Assembly: GCF_963662885.1 (NCBI RefSeq)
Contig: NZ_OY760064.1
Coordinates: forward strand, 372,001-436,000
Reading direction: 5' to 3'
Length of the DNA: 64,000 nucleotides
Source of the DNA: an uncultured Pseudodesulfovibrio sp.
GTDB lineage: Bacteria; Desulfobacterota; Desulfovibrionia; Desulfovibrionales; Desulfovibrionaceae
In this document: positions 7,160 through 15,076 of the stretch, in pieces
How the letters are laid out: each line of letters starts with the position of its first letter
Numbering within the stretch: position 1 is the first letter of the stretch
Translations under genes and position numbers: made by a program
Notes under the pieces: model-generated
Seen by the model: the letters and a program-made list of their open reading frames with translations, nothing else
Database searches by the model: none
What the model was told of the DNA's origin: nothing

Positions 7160-8548
7160 CTACTCGATGCCGAAGTGTTTCATCTTGCGCCACAGGGTGG
7201 AGCGGCCCCAGCCGAGGAGTTCGGCCGCCTTGGACTTGCGCCCGCCTGTTTTGACCAGGGCCTCCAGAATCATCTTTCGCTGCACGTCCTCCCATCGTTC
7301 CGGCGGGGCTACGCGAACGGATCCTGTTTCCGTAGCCCTGGGAGGAACGGAGAGGTTGGCGGGCAGGTTGTGGCCGTGGAGCATATACCCGGGCAGGTGG
7401 CGCATGCGGATGACGTTGGTGTCGCAGAAGTTGACCGCGTATTCGATCAGATTGCGCAGTTCCCGAATATTGCCGGGGAAATCGTAGGAGCGCAGCAGGG
7501 TCTCCACGTTTTTGGAGAAGCGGTCGACCTTCTTGCCGTAGCGTACCTGGAACATCTTCAGGAAGTGATCCTGGAGCAGAAGCAGGTCCTCGCCCCGGTC
7601 CCGCAGAGGCGGCAGATGGAGCCGAATGACGTTCAGCCTGTAGAGAAGATCGCGCCTGAACCGCTTGCGCCGGACCATATCTTCCAGATCGTAATGGCTG
7701 GCGGCCATTATGCGCACGTCGGTGTGGACCACCTTGGTGGAGCCGATGGGTCTGACCGCATGGTCGTCCATGTAGGCCAGCAGCTTGGTCTGCAAGGGCA
7801 GGGGCAGGTCGCCGATCTCGGTGATGAACAGCGTGCCGCCGTGGGCCATGCGCAACCGGCCCGGCTTGGCGTGGTCCGCCCCGGGCAGCGCGTTCTTGGC
7901 GTGGCCGAACAGTTCGGATTCCAGCAGGGGGACGGGCAGCGCGCCGCAGTTGACCTTGACGAAGGGGCCGTCCCGGTCCGATTCCTTGTGGATCTCTTCG
8001 GCCAGCATGTCCTTGCCCGTGCCGGTCTCCCCGGTGATCAGCACCGGCGAATCCGTCTGGGCGATGGACGGGGTCATGGAAAATATCTTGCGCACTTCCG
8101 GGCTGCGCCCGACCAGCTCGCCCAGGCCGGACACACCGCTGACGATCTCGTCCATGGCGTGCGTGGAAGCGGGCATCAGCGTTTCGATGACCCCCCGGAT
8201 GGAGCCGTCTTCTGCCACCAGCGGGGCCAGCGTCAGATGGACACTGATTTTCTCCCTGTCCCGGTTGATGATGTTCGCTTCCAGGGTTCTGGTGCGCTTG
8301 TCCGTCCAACCGCTCAGGACCGGGCAGTTGCGCATGCAGTAGTCCGAACGTAGGGCGTGCAGGCAGCGTATGCCGAGCACCTGGTCCCCGGTCACACCGG
8401 TCAGGGATTCGTAATGCTGGTTCACGGCCAGCAAGGTCCCGTCCCGGTCCATGATGGCCACGCCGAGCGGCAGGACGTCCAGCAGGGCAGCAAGCCCCTG
8501 CTTGTTCGACAGACTCCGTATCAATGCGGCCGGGTCGGCAATGCCCAT
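7160..8548 (-). CDS. PAS-AAA+-Fis regulator resembling sigma54 activators but with degenerate motifs
   Basis: A 462-residue protein. Residues 1-110 form a PAS-like domain with a Cys motif (C-x7-C-x3-CP), about 145-375 form an AAA+ central domain, and the C-terminus is a Fis-type helix-turn-helix. Walker A (GETGTGKD, 173-180) is intact. The sigma54-contact loop is NALPGA (219-224) instead of GAFTGA, and Walker B is FITEIGD, with Thr243 where Asp is expected. These changes suggest it does not remodel sigma54 normally and may act as a sigma70-dependent regulator, as TyrR-like proteins do. ATG 8548 with AGGGGAA was chosen over the upstream extension to 8617. It is cotranscribed with the NifX-like gene. 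Confidence 0.85.
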   Translation of the reverse strand: MGIADPAALIRSLSNKQGLAALLDVLPLGVAIMDRDGTLLAVNQHYESLTGVTGDQVLGIRCLHALRSDYCMRNCPVLSGWTDKRTRTLEANIINRDREKISVHLTLAPLVAEDGSIRGVIETLMPASTHAMDEIVSGVSGLGELVGRSPEVRKIFSMTPSIAQTDSPVLITGETGTGKDMLAEEIHKESDRDGPFVKVNCGALPVPLLESELFGHAKNALPGADHAKPGRLRMAHGGTLFITEIGDLPLPLQTKLLAYMDDHAVRPIGSTKVVHTDVRIMAASHYDLEDMVRRKRFRRDLLYRLNVIRLHLPPLRDRGEDLLLLQDHFLKMFQVRYGKKVDRFSKNVETLLRSYDFPGNIRELRNLIEYAVNFCDTNVIRMRHLPGYMLHGHNLPANLSVPPRATETGSVRVAPPERWEDVQRKMILEALVKTGGRKSKAAELLGWGRSTLWRKMKHFGIE

Positions 8549-8652
8549 GAAATTCCCCTGTGTTGTGCGTCGGTTCGCCAATTTTTGAACCATAATGAAA
8601 CGTAAGGGTGAAGACAAGCGGAGATGAGCGTGGATGCCGCTTGGAATCGCAG

Positions 8653-8693
8653 TATAAAAAAAGAGGCGCGGGGCCTATAGCCTCGCGCCTCTT
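8653..8693 (-). terminator. terminator of the heme chemoreceptor gene
   Basis: A 12-bp stem (8663-8674 with 8680-8691, one wobble, flanking A-T pairs) is followed on the minus strand by eight T residues, about 20 nt after the stop. Confidence 0.9.
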
Positions 8694-8712
8694 CCGGTCG
8701 TTTCTCGATTCC

Positions 8713-10518
8713 CTAGTGGGAGTTCATCTCTTCAATGAGCTGCAGGAGTTGGCTGGACAGCCGTGCCAGTTCGTTGATGGCTTCGGCGGACTGGTTCATG
8801 CCCTCGGCTGTTTCCGATGCGATGAGGTTGATGTCCTCGACGGCCCGGTTGATCTCTTCCGAAGCAGCGGACTGTTCCTCGGCAGCGGTAGCGATGGACT
8901 GGACCTGCCCGGAGGTGTCGTCCGCGTAGTGGACGATGGACTCCAGGGCCTCGCCGGACCGGTTGGCCAGGTCTGTTGCCTGTTCCACGGCCTGGGCCGC
9001 GTGGTCGACGCTTTGGATGTTGGCGGCGGCGGCATCCTGGATGACCTGGATGGCGTTGCCGACCTCCTTGGTGGCGGCCATGGTCTTTTCGGCCAGCTTG
9101 CGGACCTCGTCGGCGACAACGGCGAAGCCTCGTCCGGCCTCGCCCGCGCGGGCGGCCTCGATGGCGGCGTTGAGCGCCAGCAGGTTGGTCTGGTCGGCGA
9201 TGTCTTCGATGACGTTCATGATCTGGCCGATGTCCGTGGTCTGGTTGCCGAGCTGCCCCATGGACTGCTTGAGAGTGGCGGTCAGATCGTGGACTTCTCG
9301 TATGGCATTGATGGCTTCACGCACGACCGTGGCCCCTTCCTGGGCCTGGGTGCGGGCGTTGGCAGCGGATTCAGCGGAATTGGAGGAGTTGCGGGCAACT
9401 TCCAGAACCGTGGCGTTCATTTCTTCCATGGCCGTGGCGGTCTGGGTGGTGCGGTCGCGCTGGACGTCCGCGCCCTTGCTGACCTGCTCGGCCTGAGAGG
9501 AGAGTTCGTCGGCGGCGGAGGTGACCTGTTCGGCAATGAGCGAGGCCTCGCCCGCGATGCGCTGCATGGTGGTCAGCAGCTCGTTGGTCTTGGCCTCCTG
9601 CGCCTTGGCATCTTCCATGGCGTGTTCGGCCACGCCCTGGGCGTGTTCGGCCTCTTCCTTCTTCTGGTCGGCCTCGAGCATCTTGGCCTTGAGGTTGGCG
9701 ACCATGGTCTGGATGGCGTCCTTGACCACACCCAGCTCGGCGGCGAAGTTGCCCTTGGGCTGGGCGTCGATATCGCCTTCAGCCACGGATTTTGCGTAGG
9801 TCCTGATGCGGAAGAGCGGGCCGACGATGATCAGCTTGACCAGAACCCAGACCAGGATGCCCACGCCGAAAAGCACGAACACGGTTTCCAGGGCGGCGAA
9901 AAGTTCGGATTTGGCCACACTCGCGTTGACTTCGTCCAGGGGGGTCGTGATCTCGAACGCGCCGTGGATTTCGCCTTCCTTCCATCCTTCCTTGATGCCG
10001 CCAACCGGGTCACGGTCGCCCTTGTTGTCGCCGTGGCAGTAGAGGCATTCCTTGGTCAGCCGAATGGGGCGAAAATAATGGATGGCGTTGTCTTGAATGA
10101 TGACCTTCTCGGTCAGATTCTCGGCCTTGAGTTCAGCCAGGACCTCTTCCTCGAAGGGGGTGGGTTTGTTTACCGGGTTGCGTGGGGCGATCTTGGGGAC
10201 CCGGAAGTTGTATTGCAGTTTTTTGGCCTGCTGTTTGGCGATGTTGATGGCCGTGATGACCGGGATGGACTCAAGGAGCTTTTCCTGGGTGTCGAGCTGG
10301 TCGAAAGGCATGATGATGCCCATGGTAAGCTTCTTGGCCATTTCGTTCCGGGCGGCCTCGGCCATGAGGATGAGTGCGCGGCTCTGCTGGACAATGCCCT
10401 TTTCGGCATCGTTGCGGATTTGTATGGCCTGATGGACGGACAATACCACGGCGACGATGACAGGTCCGAGCAGGGCCAGGGCCAGCACTTTAACCTTTAA
10501 GCTCAAATTGGTGAACAT
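8713..10518 (-). CDS. methyl-accepting chemotaxis protein with periplasmic heme-c (DUF3365-like) sensor
   Basis: A 601-residue receptor. A transmembrane segment lies near the N-terminus and a second at about residues 220-240. The periplasmic region between them includes CLYCHGD, a CxxCH c-type heme site in the arrangement of DUF3365/Tll0287-like sensors. A HAMP region and coiled coils follow, then a signalling domain with the conserved hairpin around NLLALNAAIEAARAGEAGRG. DcrA of Desulfovibrio vulgaris is a functional precedent for heme-based redox or oxygen sensing by an MCP, but I cannot say this is its ortholog. ATG 10518 with GGGGG upstream is preferred to the GTG at 10545. Confidence 0.9.
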   Translation of the reverse strand: MFTNLSLKVKVLALALLGPVIVAVVLSVHQAIQIRNDAEKGIVQQSRALILMAEAARNEMAKKLTMGIIMPFDQLDTQEKLLESIPVITAINIAKQQAKKLQYNFRVPKIAPRNPVNKPTPFEEEVLAELKAENLTEKVIIQDNAIHYFRPIRLTKECLYCHGDNKGDRDPVGGIKEGWKEGEIHGAFEITTPLDEVNASVAKSELFAALETVFVLFGVGILVWVLVKLIIVGPLFRIRTYAKSVAEGDIDAQPKGNFAAELGVVKDAIQTMVANLKAKMLEADQKKEEAEHAQGVAEHAMEDAKAQEAKTNELLTTMQRIAGEASLIAEQVTSAADELSSQAEQVSKGADVQRDRTTQTATAMEEMNATVLEVARNSSNSAESAANARTQAQEGATVVREAINAIREVHDLTATLKQSMGQLGNQTTDIGQIMNVIEDIADQTNLLALNAAIEAARAGEAGRGFAVVADEVRKLAEKTMAATKEVGNAIQVIQDAAAANIQSVDHAAQAVEQATDLANRSGEALESIVHYADDTSGQVQSIATAAEEQSAASEEINRAVEDINLIASETAEGMNQSAEAINELARLSSQLLQLIEEMNSH

Positions 10519-10649
10519 TGAACCCCCAAGATATTTGAATGTCACGACAACAACGGTATCGTCCGGTTGCGTGCAATACTATACGGTAAAGAAGTTTTTG
10601 GTAAGAAAAAAATGAAACGATCCGGCTTCTCGCGCCTAAGGATAGGGTC

Positions 10650-10739
10650 TCAGGGAAAGAGGGCGGCAACGGTGCCGTCCAGTAGGCATCCTTCAACGCC
10701 CCGCCCGAACGGGATGTTAACGATCCCACATAACGGCAT
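10650..10739 (-). CDS. possible 29-residue peptide in the leader of the chemoreceptor
   Basis: In the gap 10519-10829 an ATG at 10739 opens a 29-codon frame (MPLCGIVNIPFGRGVEG...) ending in TGA at 10650. AGGA lies 13 bases upstream, and the codons look like those of neighbouring genes. It may be a small protein, a leader peptide or chance. The gap also holds a 6-bp hairpin (CTGTCC/GGACAG, about 10758-10777) and a TATAGT box (complement of 10578-10583) near the receptor start. No other gene was seen. Confidence 0.25.
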   Translation of the reverse strand: MPLCGIVNIPFGRGVEGCLLDGTVAALFP

Positions 10740-10787
10740 CTAGCCGAAATCCTTTCATCTGTCCATATAAGGGACAGGCGCCAAACG

Positions 10788-10824
10788 GAAAAAGGGCCGC
10801 ATCCTTGAGGATACGGCCCTGTTT
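10788..10824 (-). terminator. terminator of tRNA-Leu copy A
   Basis: A 12-bp stem with one C-A mismatch (10793-10804 with 10809-10820, TTGA/TCAA loop) is followed on the minus strand by five T residues. The same module occurs at 16213-16250 and 18260-18296. Confidence 0.85.
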
Positions 10825-10829
10825 CATGC

Positions 10830-10916
10830 TGGTGCCGAAGAGAAGACTCGAACTTCCACGGTCGTGAAACCACATGGTCCTGAACCATGCGTGTCTACCA
10901 ATTCCACCACTTCGGC
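10830..10916 (-). tRNA. tRNA-Leu(CAG), copy A
   Basis: An 87-nt class II tRNA. The acceptor GCCGAAG pairs with CTTCGGC, the discriminator is A, and CCA is encoded. The anticodon stem CATGG/CCATG encloses the loop TTCAGGA, giving anticodon CAG (codon CUG). It is identical to the copy at 18301-18387. The promoter (TTGCCA-N15-TATAGA) lies at 10935-10961. Confidence 0.97.
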
Positions 10917-10934
10917 ACGTTCAGGAAGAGAATG

Positions 10935-10961
10935 TCTATAAGAGAACCGTGTGGTTGGCAA
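10935..10961 (-). promoter_or_regulatory. promoter of tRNA-Leu copy A
   Basis: Minus-strand TTGCCA (complement of 10956-10961) and TATAGA (complement of 10935-10940) are 15 nt apart, 19 nt before the tRNA. Copy B has the same two boxes at the same spacing although the sequence around them has diverged. Confidence 0.6.
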
Positions 10962-11031
10962 GCCTTTTTTCAAAAAAAATCCACCTTCGGAACAAGTCGA
11001 TAGGAATGCGCCGAAACCCTGGCCCGGATAT

Positions 11032-11059
11032 TGTCACGCCTTTTGGTGTTTGCGTGACA
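11032..11059. promoter_or_regulatory. inverted repeat upstream of modA
   Basis: TGTCACGC (11032-11039) and GCGTGACA (11052-11059) form a perfect 8-bp inverted repeat separated by 12 nt, and a 12-bp palindrome GTTCATATGAAC lies at 11082-11093. Both are between tRNA-Leu and modA, so they are candidates for a molybdate/tungstate-responsive repressor. They do not match the enteric ModE box as I know it. Confidence 0.45.
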
Positions 11060-11143
11060 TGCTTGTCCGAAGTGTGCGGATGTTCATATGAACGAGGCAC
11101 GGCCACTAAACGTTTCCAACAATAACCTACTCCAGGAGTCGAC

Positions 11144-11878
11144 ATGAAACGCATTTGCTCACTGATACTCGCCTTTTGCCTGCTCATCCCATCCGGGGCG
11201 TTCGCCGCGGACCTGTTCATCGCGCAGGCGGCCAACTTCACCCCGGTCATGAAGGAGATCATCCCCGCCTTTGAAAAGGCCACCGGGTTGAAAGCCCAGG
11301 CTACCTACGCCTCCACGGGCAAGTTGTACGGTCAGATCGTCAACGACGCACCGTTCGACATCTTCCTGGCCGCCGACGAGAAGCGCCCGAACAAGCTCTT
11401 TGCAGACGGCCTGGCCGAGAAGCCGTTCGTCTATGCCAAGGGCCAGGTGGTCCTGTGGTCCAACGACAAGAATTTCTGCGGCGACGACTGGAAGGCCACC
11501 GTGGTCAACGACGCCGTCAAGCGCGTGTCCATCGCCAACACCGAGACCGCGCCCTACGGTACCTCGTCCATGAAGGCCATGCAGGCCGTGGGCATCTGGG
11601 AAAAGGTCCAGCCCAAGCTGGTCTTCGGCCAGTCCATCTCCCAGGCCTTCCAGTTTGCGTCCACCGGTTCGGCTGACGCGGGCTTCTGCGCCTATTCCTC
11701 CGTATTCACCGAGGTGGGCAAAAAGGGCTGCTTCACCGTTGTCGACGAAGCGCCGCCGGTCATCCAGGCCGCCTGTGTGCTCAAGTCCGCGCCCCATGCC
11801 GATGCGGCCGCCAAGTTCGTGAAATTCCTGGCCTCCCCCGAGGTTCAGGCGATGAAGCTCAAGTACGGATACAAATAG
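11144..11878 (+). CDS. modA: molybdate ABC transporter substrate-binding protein ModA
   Basis: A 244-residue periplasmic binding protein with a clear Sec signal peptide (about residues 1-21, ending GAFAA). The mature N-terminus DLFIAQAANFTPVMKEI and motifs ASTGKLYGQI, FDIFLAADEKRP and ETAPYGTSS match ModA, which binds molybdate or tungstate through Ser/Thr hydroxyls. ATG 11144 has AGGAG upstream. It is the first gene of modABC; only three bases separate it from modB. In this group of anaerobes tungstate may be as relevant a ligand; the sequence does not decide. Confidence 0.95.
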   Translation: MKRICSLILAFCLLIPSGAFAADLFIAQAANFTPVMKEIIPAFEKATGLKAQATYASTGKLYGQIVNDAPFDIFLAADEKRPNKLFADGLAEKPFVYAKGQVVLWSNDKNFCGDDWKATVVNDAVKRVSIANTETAPYGTSSMKAMQAVGIWEKVQPKLVFGQSISQAFQFASTGSADAGFCAYSSVFTEVGKKGCFTVVDEAPPVIQAACVLKSAPHADAAAKFVKFLASPEVQAMKLKYGYK

Positions 11879-11881
11879 CTC

Positions 11882-12538
11882 ATGGATTGGACACCACTGA
11901 TCCTCTCGGCCAAACTGGCCATTTGGACCATGTTGCTCATCCCTATCTTGGCCTCCCCGATGGCCAGCTTGCTGGCCTTCGGGAGGTTCAAGGGGAAGAG
12001 CCTCCTTGATGCCGTGGTCACACTGCCCATGGTCATGCCGCCCACGGTCCTCGGTTTTGCCCTGCTCGTGGTCATGGGACCGCGCGGCTACCTGGGCGGG
12101 GCGTGGGAGGATGTAACCGGTAATCGGCTGGTCTTCAGTTTTTCCGGCATCCTGATTGCCTCGCTGATCTTCAATCTGCCGTTCGCGGTCCAGCCCTTGC
12201 GCGCATCACTGGAAAAACTGGATCCGAGGCTGCTGGAAAGTGCGGCGGTGCTGGGGTTGTCCCCCTTGTCCACCTTCTTCCGAATAGTCCTGCCCAACTG
12301 CCTTGGGGGCCTGGCTGCCGCATCCATTCTGGTCTTTGCCCACAGTCTCGGCGAGTTCGGCGTCATCCTCATGGTCGGGGGCAGCATCCCCGGGCAGACC
12401 CAGGTGGCCTCGGTGGCCATCTTCGAGGCGGTCGAGGCCCTGCGCTTTGACGACGCCTTCCGCATGTCGGCGGCATTGATCCCCGTCTGCTTCGCGGTGC
12501 TTCTGATAATCAACAAGATCAATGCGAGGCGTGCATAA
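11882..12538 (+). CDS. modB: molybdate ABC transporter permease ModB
   Basis: A 218-residue permease with about five hydrophobic segments. The EAA-type loop that contacts the ATPase lies around ESAAVLGLSPLSTFFRIVLP (about 119-138), and AHSLGEFGVILMVGGSIPGQTQ is highly typical of ModB. Its stop codon overlaps the modC start (TAATG), giving translational coupling. Confidence 0.95.
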   Translation: MDWTPLILSAKLAIWTMLLIPILASPMASLLAFGRFKGKSLLDAVVTLPMVMPPTVLGFALLVVMGPRGYLGGAWEDVTGNRLVFSFSGILIASLIFNLPFAVQPLRASLEKLDPRLLESAAVLGLSPLSTFFRIVLPNCLGGLAAASILVFAHSLGEFGVILMVGGSIPGQTQVASVAIFEAVEALRFDDAFRMSAALIPVCFAVLLIINKINARRA

Positions 12539-13290
12539 TGCTCAACGTCGAAATGACAAAACGGCTGAAACACTTCGACCTCGATATCTCCTTTTCCTGC
12601 GCTCCCGGCGAACTCACGGCGGTGATCGGACCCTCGGGCGCGGGCAAGACTACCCTGGTCCGGCTGCTCGCCGGGCTGGAGCGGCCAGACGGGGGAAGAA
12701 TCACCTTTGGGGATACGGTCTGGGCCGATGCCGGCTCACGTGTCTTTCTGCCCGCGCGTAAACGCGGCCTGGGGCTGGTCTTTCAGGACTACACCCTGTT
12801 CCCGCATCTGAGCATCCGCAAGAACGTGGCCTTTGCCGCGTCCAGCGAGGAGCGGGTGGACGAGTTGATGACCATGTTCGGTATCCGCCACCTTGAATCG
12901 AGCAAGCCGTCGGGCATCTCCGGCGGCGAGCGCCAGCGCGCGGCCTTTTGTCAGGCCCTTGCCCGGGATCCCGTGCTGCTTCTTCTGGACGAGCCGTTTT
13001 CTGCCCTGGACGTGGCCAATCGGCGCAATCTGCGCAGCTGCCTCAAGGAATTGAAGAGCGAGTTGAACATCCCCATCCTGCACGTGACCCACGATCTGGA
13101 CGAGGCCCTGTTCCTGGGGGACACCATCCTGGCCGTGGAGAGCGGCAAGATCGCTCCCAACTGGCTCAAGGAGCAGCAAGCCATACAACACCGTCTGGCC
13201 GTGTCCGGTTTGGCCCGGAGCGACGGTGGGGCCGCAGCCTGCGCCAATGGACCGAGACCCGTGGAGCACGCGCTCCTCGGTTGCGGGTAA
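12538..13290 (+). CDS. modC: molybdate ABC transporter ATP-binding protein ModC lacking the TOBE domain
   Basis: A 250-residue ABC ATPase. Walker A GPSGAGKTT (about 33-41), Q-loop in VFQDYTLFPH, signature SGGERQRAAF, Walker B LLLLDEPFSALD and switch His in HVTHDLDEA are all intact. Usual ModC is about 350 residues with a C-terminal molybdate-binding TOBE region, absent here. The stop is followed by a convergent gene. A separate Mop/TOBE protein is encoded at 14543-14752 and may supply that function. Start ATG 12538 overlaps the modB stop. Confidence 0.93.
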   Translation: MLNVEMTKRLKHFDLDISFSCAPGELTAVIGPSGAGKTTLVRLLAGLERPDGGRITFGDTVWADAGSRVFLPARKRGLGLVFQDYTLFPHLSIRKNVAFAASSEERVDELMTMFGIRHLESSKPSGISGGERQRAAFCQALARDPVLLLLDEPFSALDVANRRNLRSCLKELKSELNIPILHVTHDLDEALFLGDTILAVESGKIAPNWLKEQQAIQHRLAVSGLARSDGGAAACANGPRPVEHALLGCG

Positions 13291-13337
13291 TGGAACGAGC
13301 CTTGAGGATGTGTCCGGCGGCTGTCCGCCGGACGCGT

Positions 13338-14435
13338 TCAATTCGCGCGCAAGGTGATTCTGAGGATTTCCCCCGGCTTCCAGAGCCGCATGCGCACCCC
13401 CCACGAACCGGCGCCACGGCTGACGATGAGCGTCATCGGGCCGATGGCGAACCGGCCTTCCACCAGCGGATAGATCAACCGCTCCACATAGTTGAAGGGC
13501 CAGATTTGGCCGCCGTGCGTATGCCCGCAGAGCATCAGTTGGGTTCCGAGGTCCGCGGCCTGATCGTAGCGGCGGGGAGTGTGGGAGAGCAGGATGGTGG
13601 CCCCGGCAGGGCGGTTTTCAAGGGCCAGGGCAACCGGGTCGAGATGCCGTCTCTCTTCGGGAATGGAGTCCAGGTCCTCAACGCCTGCCACCACCAGACC
13701 GGGCGCGGGCGTAACCCACTTGTCCACCAATACCGTGATTCCGGATCTTGCAAGCGTGCCCAATGCCTTGATCGGCGAGCCGTAATTTTCATGGTTGCCC
13801 GGCACGGCGTACACCCCAAGGGGTGCCTCCAGGCGGCGCAGGATAGGCTCAAGCTCGTCCAGGTAGCGGGAGTGTCCTTCCACGATGTCGCCCGGAAGCA
13901 GGATGATGTCCGGCTGAAGGGCCAGGATCTGATCCACACGGGCCTGGAGCCAGTCCGGGCCGACCTGCGTGCCCACGTGGAGATCAGAGGCGACCACTGC
14001 CACGATTCCGTCGAGATTTCCGGGCAGGCCGGGCAGGGCTACCTCATACTCGGTTACGACCGGTGCGCGATGCCCCTGGACGAGGGCGATGCCGAACAGC
14101 ACAAGTGCGCCCATCACGGCGAGGCCGCGCAGTCTTGCCGATACGCGGGGCAGCAGCACCCCGAACCCGGTGATCAGATCCACAACGGCCAGCAGCAGGG
14201 CGCAAAAGAAAAGGAAGATGAGCAGAGACAGTGCGGAGGTCTCCGCGACCTGGGTCCACGGGCCGAAGTTGGCGAGGCCCGAATAGCGGCCGACCACGAT
14301 CACCAGCCAGGCGGCCATGGCCATTCGCAAGCGGGGACGACGCGAAAAGGCTCCCATGACCGGGACACCGTCAAGGCGCAGAAATACGTAGGCGGTCATG
14401 ATTGCCGCCACTCCAAGGAGGATGGGTCCGGACAT
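13338..14435 (-). CDS. membrane-anchored calcineurin-like metallophosphoesterase
   Basis: A 365-residue protein with about four hydrophobic segments in residues 1-125 and a metallophosphoesterase domain in the rest. Metal-site motifs are SDLHVG (about 150), GDIVEG, GNHE, SHTP and GHTHGGQIW, in the order of the YkuE/YaeI class, some of which hydrolyse UDP-linked or lipid substrates. It is convergent with modC and divergent from the Mop gene. No strong Shine-Dalgarno precedes ATG 14435. The substrate is unknown. Confidence 0.85.
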   Translation of the reverse strand: MSGPILLGVAAIMTAYVFLRLDGVPVMGAFSRRPRLRMAMAAWLVIVVGRYSGLANFGPWTQVAETSALSLLIFLFFCALLLAVVDLITGFGVLLPRVSARLRGLAVMGALVLFGIALVQGHRAPVVTEYEVALPGLPGNLDGIVAVVASDLHVGTQVGPDWLQARVDQILALQPDIILLPGDIVEGHSRYLDELEPILRRLEAPLGVYAVPGNHENYGSPIKALGTLARSGITVLVDKWVTPAPGLVVAGVEDLDSIPEERRHLDPVALALENRPAGATILLSHTPRRYDQAADLGTQLMLCGHTHGGQIWPFNYVERLIYPLVEGRFAIGPMTLIVSRGAGSWGVRMRLWKPGEILRITLRAN

Positions 14436-14542
14436 CGCGCATCATTATCAGCTCCGGATTTGAAACGCCAGATGGCCTCGGACGGCCGGACCGATATTTT
14501 TTTCGAACACCACCATCAACCTTAAAAAAATGGAGTTTGATT

Positions 14543-14752
14543 ATGAAACTGAGCGCAAGAAATCTCATTCCCGGCAAGGTCAAGGAAGTAACCATCGGCA
14601 TGGTCAACGCCGAGGTGGTCATCGAGATCGCCCCGGCCGTGGAGGTCGTTTCCGTGATCACCAAGAACTCGGTGGAGCGGATGGACATCAAGGTCGGTGA
14701 TGAGGTCGAGGCCATGGTCAAGGCGACCAGCGTTATGATCGCCAAGGATTAA
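14543..14752 (+). CDS. Mop/TOBE molybdate-binding protein (molbindin)
   Basis: A 69-residue single TOBE domain: MKLSARNLIPGKVKEVTIG, VNAEVVIEIA and SVERMDIKVGDEVEAMVK are typical of clostridial-type Mop, which assembles as a hexamer storing oxyanions. The gene has GGAG before ATG 14543 and its own terminator. Being 1.3 kb from a ModC that lacks this domain, it may store molybdate or feed back on uptake. That role is inference. Confidence 0.9.
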   Translation: MKLSARNLIPGKVKEVTIGMVNAEVVIEIAPAVEVVSVITKNSVERMDIKVGDEVEAMVKATSVMIAKD

Positions 14753-14777
14753 TCTCCTCGTCCGGAACTAAACAGCC

Positions 14778-14806
14778 AAGGGCACCTCTGAAGGGTGCCC
14801 TTTTTG
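14778..14806 (+). terminator. terminator after the Mop gene
   Basis: A 9-bp stem (14778-14786 with 14794-14802) is followed by a T-run within TTTTTGTCTTT. Confidence 0.85.
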
Positions 14807-14809
14807 TCT

Positions 14810-15076
14810 TTGGTCGGCATCGTTTCGGGATAACGGAACTTTTTATATCATTTTGCCGACCGGCCAGATTCGGCCTCGGATAGGGCGTTGACGCAGCTGG
14901 CGTTTGGGAGCATATCCGCCCTGCGCGCGGCCTTGTTCTCGAGGCCGTGCCGGAAGCGTCGAGCGCCCGCATACTGGTGCGCCTGTGCCCGTGACGCATT
15001 TCGGCGAGGCGGTGAATCTCCGCGCTACCCAGAAGACTTCAACCCTCCGGGCTTCGGGCGACAGCCCCATATCAAC
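14810..15076. other. gene-free stretch before the CDP-glucose dehydratase
   Basis: No complete gene is seen between the Mop terminator and ATG 15077. A short frame from 14884 (GVDAAGVWEHIRPARG...) ends at a TGA near 14991 and has coding-like composition, so it could be the decayed end of a lost gene. The dehydratase frame stays open upstream to 14888, but that extension is low-complexity and not like the family. Confidence 0.3.

Noticed and set aside
8608..10500. 630-codon plus-strand frame opposite the heme chemoreceptor
   Set aside because: Antisense shadow of the MCP; composition is Gly/Leu/Asp-rich and no family is visible.
10519..10829. A riboswitch in the leader of the heme MCP
   Set aside because: There are short stems (for example around GGCACCGTTGCC), but no conserved core of a riboswitch class I know; a short peptide frame explains part of it equally well.
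14888..15076. N-terminal extension of the CDP-glucose dehydratase
   Set aside because: The upstream frame is Arg/Pro-rich, unlike the family, and the Rossmann start at MIPFSDYYSGRRVFLTGHTG begins at 15077.
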